A program made the position numbers and the translations under genes. Under the pieces are notes generated by a model. The model saw only the letters and a list, made by a program, of their open reading frames with translations. It was not told the origin of the DNA and ran no database searches. Below, in pieces: positions 8,372 through 15,837 of a stretch of 39,767 nucleotides of DNA. How positions within the stretch are numbered: position 1 is the first letter of the stretch; the number at the start of each line of letters is the position of its first letter. Source of the DNA: Maribrevibacterium harenarium. Its GTDB lineage: Bacteria > Pseudomonadota > Gammaproteobacteria > Pseudomonadales > Marinomonadaceae. The stretch lies in the NCBI RefSeq assembly GCF_006385675.1, contig NZ_VFRR01000032.1, positions 1-39,767 of the forward strand, written 5' to 3'.

Positions 8372-9025
8372 TTAGTCCACTAAACCAAGTAGCTGTGCCA
8401 ATTCTGTCATCGAGGCAAAAGTGGTGCTGGCGCCGGCGTTAATTTGTGCGTCGGCGTCCATATTGGCGCTAAACCCTAATACGGTTGCACCTGCTGCTTT
8501 GCCCGCTTGGATGCCGGCGAGAGAATCTTCTATCACTAGGCACTGGCTAGGGTGTTTGCCAAGGGCTGCGGCCGCTGCCAGATAAAGGTCTGGGGCGGGT
8601 TTGCCATGGGCCACATCATCCACGCAAAAACGAGTCTTAAAATGCTCGGTCAAACCAATCAACTGTAACTTGTACTCGGTTTCGCTACGAATGGCATTGG
8701 TGGCCATGGCGATAGGGCAGGTCAACTTATCTAGAATGGCGGTTATCCCCGGAATTGGTTGTAGGCTTTGGCTGATGGTTTGTTTGAATGCGGCTTTGTA
8801 ATCCTCCAAAAAGGTATCCGGCAACGGCTTGCCCAGCATTTGACTGGCGGTTTTTAGGTTTTGCTCGGTAGTGTAGCCGGCAAATTGGTCGTGTAGTGTT
8901 TTAGCATCTAAATGCAAGCCACATTTGGCGAGCATCTCGGTCAAGATCTGACTTGAGATCGTCTCGGTGTCGACGATGACTCCATCACAATCAAATAGAA
9001 TGGCTTCGTAGTGAAAAAATGACAC
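8372..9025 (-). CDS. HAD-superfamily phosphatase (YieH/beta-phosphoglucomutase-like subfamily IA)
   Basis: The 217-residue protein is a complete haloacid dehalogenase hydrolase with an alpha-helical cap. Motif I is FDCDGVIVDTE, with nucleophile D12 and acid/base D14. Motif II is T109-N110 (MATNAIRS), motif III is K142 (HGKPAPD), and motif IV is E166-D167 (VIEDSLAGIQAG). The overall pattern is closest to the 6-phosphogluconate phosphatase YieH and phosphoglycolate/beta-PGM-type enzymes. The substrate cannot be read from the sequence. It is convergent with yejK, with nine bases between stop codons, and no operon partner is apparent. Confidence 0.88.
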   Translation of the reverse strand: MSFFHYEAILFDCDGVIVDTETISSQILTEMLAKCGLHLDAKTLHDQFAGYTTEQNLKTASQMLGKPLPDTFLEDYKAAFKQTISQSLQPIPGITAILDKLTCPIAMATNAIRSETEYKLQLIGLTEHFKTRFCVDDVAHGKPAPDLYLAAAAALGKHPSQCLVIEDSLAGIQAGKAAGATVLGFSANMDADAQINAGASTTFASMTELAQLLGLVD

Positions 9026-9160
9026 GACATTCCCCTAGGATGTTGAAAGTTTGCTACATACTAAGGAATTTAGTGATCGGAGGAAAGGGAGGAGGGCTTG
9101 TTGTTTTTGTCCCCTCGATAGGTTGAATGGAAGTGTTATTTGTGTGAGTACTAAATTGGC

Positions 9161-9334
9161 TTAATGGCTCGCTTGTGTGCCCAGTACCGGTGATTTGGCG
9201 ATCAGTTTCACTAAAATACGGCGAGTGGCTTTAAAAAAGGCTTTCACTTTAGCGCGACGGGCTTGACGCTCAACACTACGGTCAACAAATCCCCAGCGGG
9301 CTAGTAGTGCTTCATATTGTTCTTGAGAGTCCAT
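9161..9334 (-). CDS. Small basic protein, 57 residues, unknown function
   Basis: An open frame starts at the ATG ending at 9334, beginning MDSQEQYEALLARWGFVDRS and ending SPVLGTQASH before TAA. An AGGAG ribosome binding site lies five bases upstream. A sigma70-like promoter with exact 17-base spacing sits further upstream. The middle third is Arg/Lys-rich and the second half is amphipathic (FFKATRRILVKLIAKSPV), consistent with a nucleic-acid- or membrane-binding helix. I do not recognise a family. It lies alone between the HAD gene and the DUF2947-like gene. The coincidence of promoter, ribosome binding site and natural-looking codons argues that it is real although it is very short. Confidence 0.65.
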   Translation of the reverse strand: MDSQEQYEALLARWGFVDRSVERQARRAKVKAFFKATRRILVKLIAKSPVLGTQASH

Positions 9335-9385
9335 AATATCTCCTAATCTGTAATGAGTTTACGTTGTTTAATTACTACAATGTGG

Positions 9386-9414
9386 AGTGTAGCGGGCTCT
9401 TCGTGGTGCGACAA
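9386..9414 (-). promoter_or_regulatory. Sigma70-type promoter of the 57-residue gene
   Basis: On the minus strand a TTGTCG -35 (9409-9414) and a TACACT -10 (9386-9391) are separated by exactly 17 bases. They would drive the small gene starting at 9334 with a leader of about 45 bases. Just upstream, 9425-9441 forms a six-base-pair hairpin (TTCACC/GGTGAA) whose role is unclear. Confidence 0.6.
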
Positions 9415-9529
9415 ACGATGCTTTTTCACCGCAAAGGTGAATTTTATTCAACGATAAATTCTTCTATAGAATAGGGCGGTTTGCTGTTAAATTGGGCGGC
9501 ATATTTGGTTTAGTTAAGGGTAACGCGTT

Positions 9530-10003
9530 TTGAGTCAATATCGAGAGATTGAACACTTCCCGAAAGCTTGGATTTTTCGCCGGGAAGACCCCAAAGTGAC
9601 AGCCGAAGATTTCGCCCAGATTCGCCTATTAAGTGAAACCGCTGCTGCCAATATTTGGCGTGATTACATTAGTAGTGATCATCTTTACCCGGAGCTGCTT
9701 GATGGCGACCATTGGCTGACGACCCAAGCCTGCGCACGATGTGGCTGGGAGGCAAGATGGGAAAGTGATGACTCAGTGTTGCCGGAAGAAATTATCGAGC
9801 ATCTGCAAAATTGGGGGGATGACACTACCGTATGGTTTTGTTGCCACTCTGATTTGTGTTTTGAAACCACATGGGGGGTGTTTCAACGTACTTGGAAGGC
9901 ATTCCTCTTCCTAGATACCGGCCCAGTGTTGCTAGGTCGCAAAAAGAAGCAAGCGGTACAGTTTTACAGTGACGGTACCGCCAACCTCTCTTTGCGCGGC
10001 TAG
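9530..10003 (+). CDS. DUF2947-like conserved hypothetical protein
   Basis: The 157-residue soluble protein resembles, by overall pattern, the DUF2947 family of Vibrio/Shewanella-type bacteria: an N-terminal KAWIFRREDPKVTAEDFAQI, a central DTTVWFCCHSDLCFETTWGVF and a C-terminal LFLDTGPVLLGRKKKQAVQF. No catalytic function is known to me. It carries a CARC pair and an FCCHSDLC cluster that might bind metal, although the four cysteines need not be together in space. The start codon is TTG; AAGGG about ten bases upstream is the only ribosome-binding signal. It is convergent, with one base between stop codons, with the small membrane protein gene. Confidence 0.72.
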   Translation: MSQYREIEHFPKAWIFRREDPKVTAEDFAQIRLLSETAAANIWRDYISSDHLYPELLDGDHWLTTQACARCGWEARWESDDSVLPEEIIEHLQNWGDDTTVWFCCHSDLCFETTWGVFQRTWKAFLFLDTGPVLLGRKKKQAVQFYSDGTANLSLRG

Positions 10004-10004
10004 G

Positions 10005-10283
10005 CTATTTTTCGCTTTCGTCCAAGATAGCGAACGACAGGCAAGTGCTAAACAAGAGTGCGCCGATCAATGTGGGTGGGCTGGGGAAGGCGACCATAAA
10101 AATCCCTGTGCCAGTCCACAGGTTGCGTACTAGCTTGCGTTTCCGGCGATAGGTTTTGGTTGTGCGACGAAAATGGGCGTGGCGATGGGCGGCAGTTTCA
10201 TCGAGTAACGGTATTTGATACCAAGACGGCATGATTTGAATTAGCAATAACTGTAGGTGAAACACTATTAAAGCTTTAAGCAT
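10005..10283 (-). CDS. Small inner-membrane protein, unknown function
   Basis: This 92-residue protein has a hydrophobic N-terminal segment (about 2-18), a very basic middle (HFRRTTKTYRRKRKLVRN, about 37-54) and a second hydrophobic segment (about 57-87). This suggests two membrane passes or one pass plus a signal anchor, with the basic loop on the cytoplasmic side. The frame extends four codons further to a GTG, but the ATG at 10283 has GAGG seven bases upstream and is preferred. I do not recognise a family. Confidence 0.6.
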   Translation of the reverse strand: MLKALIVFHLQLLLIQIMPSWYQIPLLDETAAHRHAHFRRTTKTYRRKRKLVRNLWTGTGIFMVAFPSPPTLIGALLFSTCLSFAILDESEK

Positions 10284-10322
10284 AGTGGGCCTCACAAAAG
10301 CAACTCGTCCCTAACTTTGTCA

Positions 10323-10353
10323 GCACGGACCTTGCCTTGGCCGTGCGTTTCTT
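10323..10353. other. Hairpin between tapT and the small membrane-protein gene
   Basis: GCACGG/CCGTGC arms extended by CC/GG across a bulged A enclose a seven-base loop, and the plus strand continues into a T-rich stretch. It looks like a terminator in the plus direction, yet both flanking genes are on the minus strand. It could be a minus-strand mRNA 3' structure for tapT or a relic. Confidence 0.4.
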
Positions 10354-10411
10354 ATTGTCATTATTTAGTGTAGTCCATTCTGCCGTTAACAAGCGTGTAC
10401 ATTTACTGTGG

Positions 10412-11104
10412 TTAGGTAATCGCTACGCTAATGTGGTGGCGGCCTCTCGTTGTCAGGCTGGCTTGGTTAAATGCTTGGTAGGCGTGTTGCAATGCCAGTG
10501 ACGGCGCTTCGGCTTGTTGCTCGTGAAGTAGCATGGCGACTACCTCGGCCGTGGCGAGTTGATGGTCATGCTTCGCGTGACGAGCTAAAAACGTGCGCTG
10601 GCTGTTTGGGTGAATGCCATAGCTTGGGATTGAATCCATATAGCGGCTTTGGTGCAGCATCTTGCTGGCTTGACGCCAGGAAGCGTCCAATACAATCACG
10701 AAGCGTTTATTAATACCCAATAGCTGGGTTGCTGGCTCGATATAGCATTGGCTACTGGAACGTGCTTCTGTGAGAGGGTAGAGAATGACTGCTTCGTGGG
10801 CGTGCCGGGTCAAAAACTGCTGGAACCCATCGCACGGGGTGGTGCGGTGCCAAAGGAAGGCTTGGGTTTGATCAGGAAAAATGTCGGCAATTAGGCGGCC
10901 GGAATTCGTCGGTTTAAAAATTTCGCTGATGTGATAAAGCAATACAAACTGCAATGGGCTCGTTTGCTCGGTTAGTGTCGCACAGACACAGTGCTCTAGC
11001 GCGATCAAACAGCGGTCGCAACGCTTCGCATTGGCTCCCCGAGCGATAAAAGGGCGTGGGCTAGTGGCGCGTAGGCTTTCACGCAGTAGATGAACTGAAC
11101 TCAC
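10412..11104 (-). CDS. tapT: tRNA-uridine aminocarboxypropyltransferase (DTW domain)
   Basis: TapT (YfiP) transfers the 3-amino-3-carboxypropyl group of S-adenosylmethionine to uridine 47 in the variable loop of several tRNAs, giving acp3U. The 230-residue protein shows the N-terminal RPFIARGANAKRCDRC block with cysteines 29, 32, 39 and 41 (probable zinc site). It also has KPTNSGRLIADIFPD at about 64-78 and the DTW-domain motif as DASWRQASKM, in which D140 and W143 match the family D-x-(T/S)-W. The start codon is GTG with AAGGA about ten bases upstream. The gene appears to be monocistronic. Confidence 0.93.
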   Translation of the reverse strand: MSSVHLLRESLRATSPRPFIARGANAKRCDRCLIALEHCVCATLTEQTSPLQFVLLYHISEIFKPTNSGRLIADIFPDQTQAFLWHRTTPCDGFQQFLTRHAHEAVILYPLTEARSSSQCYIEPATQLLGINKRFVIVLDASWRQASKMLHQSRYMDSIPSYGIHPNSQRTFLARHAKHDHQLATAEVVAMLLHEQQAEAPSLALQHAYQAFNQASLTTRGRHHISVAIT

Positions 11105-11317
11105 TTGCGAGGTATTCCTTGTAAAGATCGAAATCGTGTAATGGCGTTTTGGCGGCGCGATTCTGCCATGTTTCCGGTGTTTCGCCTATTACAAAAGGAC
11201 ACACTGGCCTTGAATATGCAAATTCAATGAAATCAAAGTAGAACTAGACGGTTACTGCTGTTCCAGACGTCAGTGACGGGATAAGGTTCGCACTTATTCT
11301 TGTTCTTTGAGTACGGC

Positions 11318-12073
11318 ATGAGTCGCTATTTCTCGTCAGTTTTATACATACTGTTGTTGTTAGTCACCTGCGTGGCTTTCCTTGCCATCGCAGGAGTACG
11401 AGTTGGAATTTTTGAGCCACTTACGGGTTTTTCCATGTTGCGCAACAGTGTTTGGGCGGCTTTGTTCCTATCGTTTCTTGCTGTGTTGGCTATGGTCTTG
11501 TGTCGACGTGAGCACAATTTAGCCTCCCAGCGTTTCAGTATGGCGGTGCTGTTGGTGTCACTGTCGTACAGCTTAGGCTGGATTGGTTTTTACTTTGATA
11601 AGGCCGCCTTGCCTAATATTAATGATATCACCACGGATACCGACAATCCTCCCGCCTATATCAACGTCAATTTCCTGCGTCGGAGTAGTGAAAATAGCTT
11701 AACTTACAATCACGAGTGGGCAGCTATCCAGGCCAAGTATTATCCCAGGGTGCAGCCCCTTGTTGTTAATCAAGATCGGGAGCAGGTGTATCAACAGGCC
11801 GTACAACTGGTGCGCGATTTGGGTTGGGATATGGTTGCCCAATACCCCGGTGCGGGAGTAATCGAAGCCACTGCTCGAACCCCGGTATTTGGCTTTCGTG
11901 ATGATGTGATTATAAGAGTGAAGGAAGTCGACGGCAGTATACGTATCGATATGCGTTCCTCTAGTCGTGTCGGCCATGGGGATTACGGCGAGAACGCTAC
12001 CCGTATCGTCAACTATTTGAGTCAGTTGTCTCAGCGTTTAAAGCGCTCGCCGACGTTAAACTATCGCAACTGA
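11318..12073 (+). CDS. DUF1499 family membrane protein
   Basis: The 251-residue protein has three hydrophobic membrane segments (about 6-27, 45-62 and 75-93). A soluble DUF1499 domain follows, opening with LPNINDITTDTDNPP at about 98-112 and containing TPVFGFRDDVIIRV and the closing SSSRVGHGDYGENATRI. The family is widespread in proteobacteria and of unknown function. The frame extends to a TTG six codons upstream, but the ATG at 11318 gives a typical short n-region before the first membrane helix. It is convergent with radD; no clear terminator separates them. Confidence 0.85.
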   Translation: MSRYFSSVLYILLLLVTCVAFLAIAGVRVGIFEPLTGFSMLRNSVWAALFLSFLAVLAMVLCRREHNLASQRFSMAVLLVSLSYSLGWIGFYFDKAALPNINDITTDTDNPPAYINVNFLRRSSENSLTYNHEWAAIQAKYYPRVQPLVVNQDREQVYQQAVQLVRDLGWDMVAQYPGAGVIEATARTPVFGFRDDVIIRVKEVDGSIRIDMRSSSRVGHGDYGENATRIVNYLSQLSQRLKRSPTLNYRN

Positions 12074-12136
12074 TCCGAGTGCTTTCTAACTGATAAATTA
12101 CCCTTATTCTATTTTCTATAAGCAAATAAGCGCTGG

Positions 12137-13861
12137 TTACAGGCAGTTGGCTTTGCGCAAATTACCTTGGTAATCAAAAATCAGCTCTGTTACGCGAAAA
12201 TGGCCCCGTTCTTTTTTGGCGATGACAAAATCTGGTGCAGGCAGGTAAGGCAAGAATGGCGCTAGGTCTTTGCTGTTACTAATTTCAACCGGTACGGCAC
12301 CATGCGCCATACGGCGCATAAACTCCTGATTCAATCGCAGCAGGTCCTTTTTAAGATCAAGCCGGTAACTTTGCTTTAATTCGGTGCCGTCTTCATCCAC
12401 ATAACGGAGTGTCAGCTTTTCCCCTTCCAGCGCGCTCGTTAGCCCTTGGCATCTCAGTACCAAGTGGTCTTTTAGATTGAGGGCTTTTTTAAGTGTATCG
12501 TCAGGGTCGATGAGTTTGTGCTGACACTGGTGGCATTGATGGGCGGCAATGTCATTCTCCGCTTGGCACTGTGGGCAGTGTTTAAATACATAACGGTAGT
12601 CACATTGCTCTTCCCCATGCAGAGTTTCAACTAGCGCCTGGCAGCGACGACCGAAATGCTCGGTCAAATTTCCATCACTGTCTTTGCGCCCCCAAAATAG
12701 ATTTTGATAGCCGCATTGTGGACAGGGGACACTGACCAGTTCTGTGTTTTTAGGTCGAGTGCCGCCAATTTCCGGCTGAAAGATATCAAAGCCACTATTG
12801 GTGTAATCCAGAATTAAGCAGTCCTTTTTCCCCGGCGCTAGGCGTAAACCGCGGCCAATAATTTGCTGGAACAGGCTCACGGATTCCGTGGGGCGAAGTA
12901 GCGCGATCACATCCACATGGGGAGCATCAAACCCTGTGGTCAGTACGGATACATTTACTAGGTATTTAATTTGCCTGTCTTTGAATTGGCGTATCAATTC
13001 GTCTCGCTGGGTCTGGGGTGTCGCCCCAGTGATTAAGGCGGTTTCCTTGCTGGGAAGGTAAAGAAAGATTTCTTCAGCGTGGGCGACGGTGGCGGCAAAA
13101 ATCATCACCCCTTGACGTTGCTCGCTCAAAGTCAAAATCTGCTCGCAAATCGCTCGGGTAACACGAGGGTGTTTGAGCACCAGTTCGTTAAGCATTACCT
13201 CATCTTCAATGACGCTTTCTGTTACAGCGCTGAAATCATAGTGGGCGACGGCGGCGTTATAGAGCAACGGTGGCGTCAGGTAGCCATCTTTTACTAAGCG
13301 GCGCAGGGGAAGTTCGTAAATGCAGCGTTGAAAGAACGCCTGTGGCGCTTCCCGGGTAAAACCCCAATAGTGTTGCTGGTAGATCCAGCCATTATCGAGG
13401 CGGTAAGGGGTAGCGGTCAGCCCAAGCACCTTGAGGCTCGGATTTAACTGACGAAAATGTTCAATGACTTTGTGATACTGGCTCTCGGTGTCAGCGCCGA
13501 TACGGTGGCATTCATCAATAATCAGCAAAGAAAGGGGTTGGTGCCAATCAGTCAAGTGATTGACCAAGCTTTGAACGCTAGCAATGGTTAGGCGTTTATC
13601 TTGCTGCTTCTGTTTCAAACCGGCGGAAAAGATGCCCCCATCGACGCCAAAATTAGTCAGCTTTTGATGATTTTGCTCTACTAGCTCTTTCACATGGGTA
13701 AGACACATGGCGTGACCGCGGGCAAGACGGCACAGCTCAGCAATGACCAAGCTTTTGCCTGCCCCGGTCGGTAATACGATGACCGCAGGCGCTTCACTGT
13801 GGCGAAAGTGGCGCAAGGTGGCATCGACGGCTTCTTGTTGATAATCGCGGAGTTGATACAT
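12137..13861 (-). CDS. radD: DNA repair helicase-like ATPase RadD
   Basis: RadD (YejH) is a superfamily 2 ATPase that accelerates RecA-mediated strand exchange and protects cells against DNA damage. The 574-residue protein has the Q-motif-like LRDYQQEAVDATLRHF, Walker A LPTGAGKS at 30-37, DECH at 116-119, LTATPYR, and motif VI QQIIGRGLRLAPGK. A cysteine-rich C-terminal zinc region follows (CPQCGYQNLFWG, CPQCQAENDIAAHQCHQCQ). Length and motif order match E. coli RadD closely. It is divergent from a 2-oxoglutarate oxygenase gene, with 96 bases between start codons. Confidence 0.95.
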   Translation of the reverse strand: MYQLRDYQQEAVDATLRHFRHSEAPAVIVLPTGAGKSLVIAELCRLARGHAMCLTHVKELVEQNHQKLTNFGVDGGIFSAGLKQKQQDKRLTIASVQSLVNHLTDWHQPLSLLIIDECHRIGADTESQYHKVIEHFRQLNPSLKVLGLTATPYRLDNGWIYQQHYWGFTREAPQAFFQRCIYELPLRRLVKDGYLTPPLLYNAAVAHYDFSAVTESVIEDEVMLNELVLKHPRVTRAICEQILTLSEQRQGVMIFAATVAHAEEIFLYLPSKETALITGATPQTQRDELIRQFKDRQIKYLVNVSVLTTGFDAPHVDVIALLRPTESVSLFQQIIGRGLRLAPGKKDCLILDYTNSGFDIFQPEIGGTRPKNTELVSVPCPQCGYQNLFWGRKDSDGNLTEHFGRRCQALVETLHGEEQCDYRYVFKHCPQCQAENDIAAHQCHQCQHKLIDPDDTLKKALNLKDHLVLRCQGLTSALEGEKLTLRYVDEDGTELKQSYRLDLKKDLLRLNQEFMRRMAHGAVPVEISNSKDLAPFLPYLPAPDFVIAKKERGHFRVTELIFDYQGNLRKANCL

Positions 13862-13957
13862 GTGCTTGAAACTACTAAAAAAGCTGGTGCAAATCGGAAC
13901 TTGGAGTATTATGCGCTATCCCTTTCCCTACTGCCATTTTCAGGTAACAAACCACTG

Positions 13958-14611
13958 ATGAATCTTGCTGATTATCTGGCTTCGCCAGACGTTTTTGAGC
14001 GTTTGGTAACCGATTTGCGTGTCCAAGGCTGGAGTATGCAGCCTACCTTTTTCTCGGCGCAGCTGAACCAAGACTTACGTGCCGACGCGTTGCAATTAGA
14101 CGATACTGATCTAAAACAAGCAGGTATCGGACGATTATCGGATCACCACAAAGACCAGCGCCGGCGTCGCGATTCGATTCGTTGGATTGACCCAGAGACG
14201 CCAGCGCGGCAGCAATATCTCGACGCCATGTTGGCGCTACGCATTGAGCTGAATAAGTCCCTCATTCTCGGCTTGTGGGATTATGAAGCCCATTTTGCCC
14301 GCTATGACGAAGGGGATTTCTACGAGAAACATCTCGATGCCTTCAAAGGGAAAAGCAACCGTGTGCTGACCACGGTACTGTATCTCAACGATGATTGGCA
14401 TGATGAGGCGGGTGGTGAGATAGTGCTTTATGATGAGTACGACCACGATATGGAGATAGGCAGATTTGCGCCAACCTTTGGACGTATGTTGATTTTTTTA
14501 AGTGAAGCATTCCCACACGAAGTGTTACCTGCGAAACAAACGCGCCACTCCATTGCCGGCTGGTTTCGGGTTAACAACAGTATTATGGGTGCTATTGATC
14601 CAGATCAATAA
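13958..14611 (+). CDS. 2-oxoglutarate/Fe(II)-dependent dioxygenase (SM-20/prolyl-hydroxylase type)
   Basis: The 217-residue protein carries the complete metal and co-substrate set of the double-stranded beta-helix oxygenases: H125 and D127 (EKHLDAFKG), distal H187 (FPHEVLP), and 2-oxoglutarate-binding R196 (KQTRHSIAGWFR). The spacing is that of the SM-20/EGL-9-like hydroxylases. Bacterial members hydroxylate prolyl residues of protein substrates in at least one characterised case (a Pseudomonas enzyme acting on EF-Tu), so a protein hydroxylase role is plausible but not shown here. The frame is open further upstream but overlaps radD. The ATG at 13958 is chosen as the first start clear of radD, with a weak AGGT upstream. 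Confidence 0.88.
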   Translation: MNLADYLASPDVFERLVTDLRVQGWSMQPTFFSAQLNQDLRADALQLDDTDLKQAGIGRLSDHHKDQRRRRDSIRWIDPETPARQQYLDAMLALRIELNKSLILGLWDYEAHFARYDEGDFYEKHLDAFKGKSNRVLTTVLYLNDDWHDEAGGEIVLYDEYDHDMEIGRFAPTFGRMLIFLSEAFPHEVLPAKQTRHSIAGWFRVNNSIMGAIDPDQ

Positions 14612-14701
14612 AATTCGAGTTTGGCGACTTTCTTCGTTATACTTCGCTCCCTGTTTTAAACGCACCGGTTTTACGTTCCGGTTAGCAAGAGGTGAGTGAA
14701 A

Positions 14702-15694
14702 GTGTCTAAAGTCGTTGTTTGTGCATTGTATAAATTTGTTCAGCTAGATAATTACCAAGAACTACGTGATCCGTTACGGTTATTGCTTGAAGAGCAGGGC
14801 GTGCGCGGCACTCTGTTGCTCGCCAAAGAAGGGATCAATGGTACGGTTGCCGGTAGTCGTGAGGGTATCGATGCTATGTTGGCGTGGCTGAATCAGCAAC
14901 CCGGTTTGGACAACATTGGCTACAAGGAATCTTACGATGACGAAATGCCCTTTTACCGTACTAAGGTAAAGTTGAAGAAAGAAATTGTTACCATGGGTGT
15001 GGAGGGTATCGACCCCCGCAAAGTGGTTGGCACCTATGTCAAACCGAAAGATTGGAACAATTTAATCAGTGATCCAGAAGTGGTGCTGATCGACACCCGC
15101 AACGACTATGAATACCAGATCGGTACTTTTGCCAATGCGGTTAACCCAAATACGGAAACCTTCCGCCAATTCCCGAGCTATGTGAAAGAAAACCTTGATC
15201 CAAGCAAACACAAAAAAGTAGCCATGTTCTGCACCGGCGGCATTCGCTGCGAAAAGTCTACTGCCTACTTGAAAGAGCAAGGTTTTGACGAGGTTTACCA
15301 CCTAGAAGGCGGCATTTTGAAGTATTTAGAAGAAGTGCCCCAAGAAGAATCCCTATGGCAAGGTGAGTGTTTCGTCTTCGATAACCGGGTATCGGTAAAC
15401 CATAACCTAGAAAAAGGTGCTTACGATCAGTGTCACGCCTGTCGTATGCCGATTACCGAAGATGAAAAGAAAGACCCACGCTACGAGCAAGGGGTAAGCT
15501 GTCACCATTGCTATGATAAATATACCGAAGAGCAGCGTCGTCGCTTTGTCGAGCGTGAAAAGCAAATGCAACTGGCGAAAGAGCGGGGCGAAGCCCACTT
15601 GGGCGCCGAAGTGCAGGATGCGATTGAAAAACACCGTCGTGAAAAGGAACTAGAGCGGGAGCGTCAGCGCTTGAAAGCGTCGGCTAATAATTAA
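14702..15694 (+). CDS. trhO: tRNA uridine(34) hydroxylase TrhO (rhodanese domain)
   Basis: TrhO (YceA) performs oxygen-dependent hydroxylation of uridine 34 to 5-hydroxyuridine, the first step to cmo5U/mcmo5U wobble bases. The 330-residue protein has the N-terminal acylphosphatase-like domain ([15 protein letters not shown] at about 38-52). A rhodanese domain follows, with active-site C177 in [12 protein letters not shown] and the [10 protein letters not shown] end. After it come a cysteine cluster ([17 protein letters not shown]) and a basic coiled tail. Two GTG codons lie six bases apart. AGAGGTG sits directly on the first and seven bases before the second, so the second, at 14702, is the likely start. 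Confidence 0.94.
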   Translation: MSKVVVCALYKFVQLDNYQELRDPLRLLLEEQGVRGTLLLAKEGINGTVAGSREGIDAMLAWLNQQPGLDNIGYKESYDDEMPFYRTKVKLKKEIVTMGVEGIDPRKVVGTYVKPKDWNNLISDPEVVLIDTRNDYEYQIGTFANAVNPNTETFRQFPSYVKENLDPSKHKKVAMFCTGGIRCEKSTAYLKEQGFDEVYHLEGGILKYLEEVPQEESLWQGECFVFDNRVSVNHNLEKGAYDQCHACRMPITEDEKKDPRYEQGVSCHHCYDKYTEEQRRRFVEREKQMQLAKERGEAHLGAEVQDAIEKHRREKELERERQRLKASANN

Positions 15695-15702
15695 GCGAAA
15701 CG

Positions 15703-15734
15703 GGGCTGCATATCATGTGGCCCTTTTTTTATTT
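15703..15734 (+). terminator. Rho-independent terminator of trhO
   Basis: A nine-base-pair stem (GGGCTGCAT pairing with ATGTGGCCC, including two G-U pairs) closes a three-base loop and is followed by seven T residues. It lies just past the trhO stop codon and isolates trhO from dnaX. Confidence 0.8.
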
Positions 15735-15837
15735 ATGGTTAGCGCGTTTCATTTGCGCGGCAAAAGACTTAAAATTCAAAGTATTGGCTTAAAGCCTTCC
15801 GTCTCTTTCACTTACAACAGCGTAGCAAACCATCCGC

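Noticed and set aside
9425..9441. Hairpin TTCACC/GGTGAA followed by T-rich DNA, as a possible terminator
   Set aside because: No plus-strand gene ends nearby and the stem is only six base pairs; it could be an operator but nothing supports that.
15735..15837. A 4.5S (signal recognition particle) RNA gene ahead of dnaX, as in some pseudomonads
   Set aside because: The conserved GGTCAGGTCCGGAAGGAAGCAGC-type core is absent from the gap, which is also too short between terminator and start codon.
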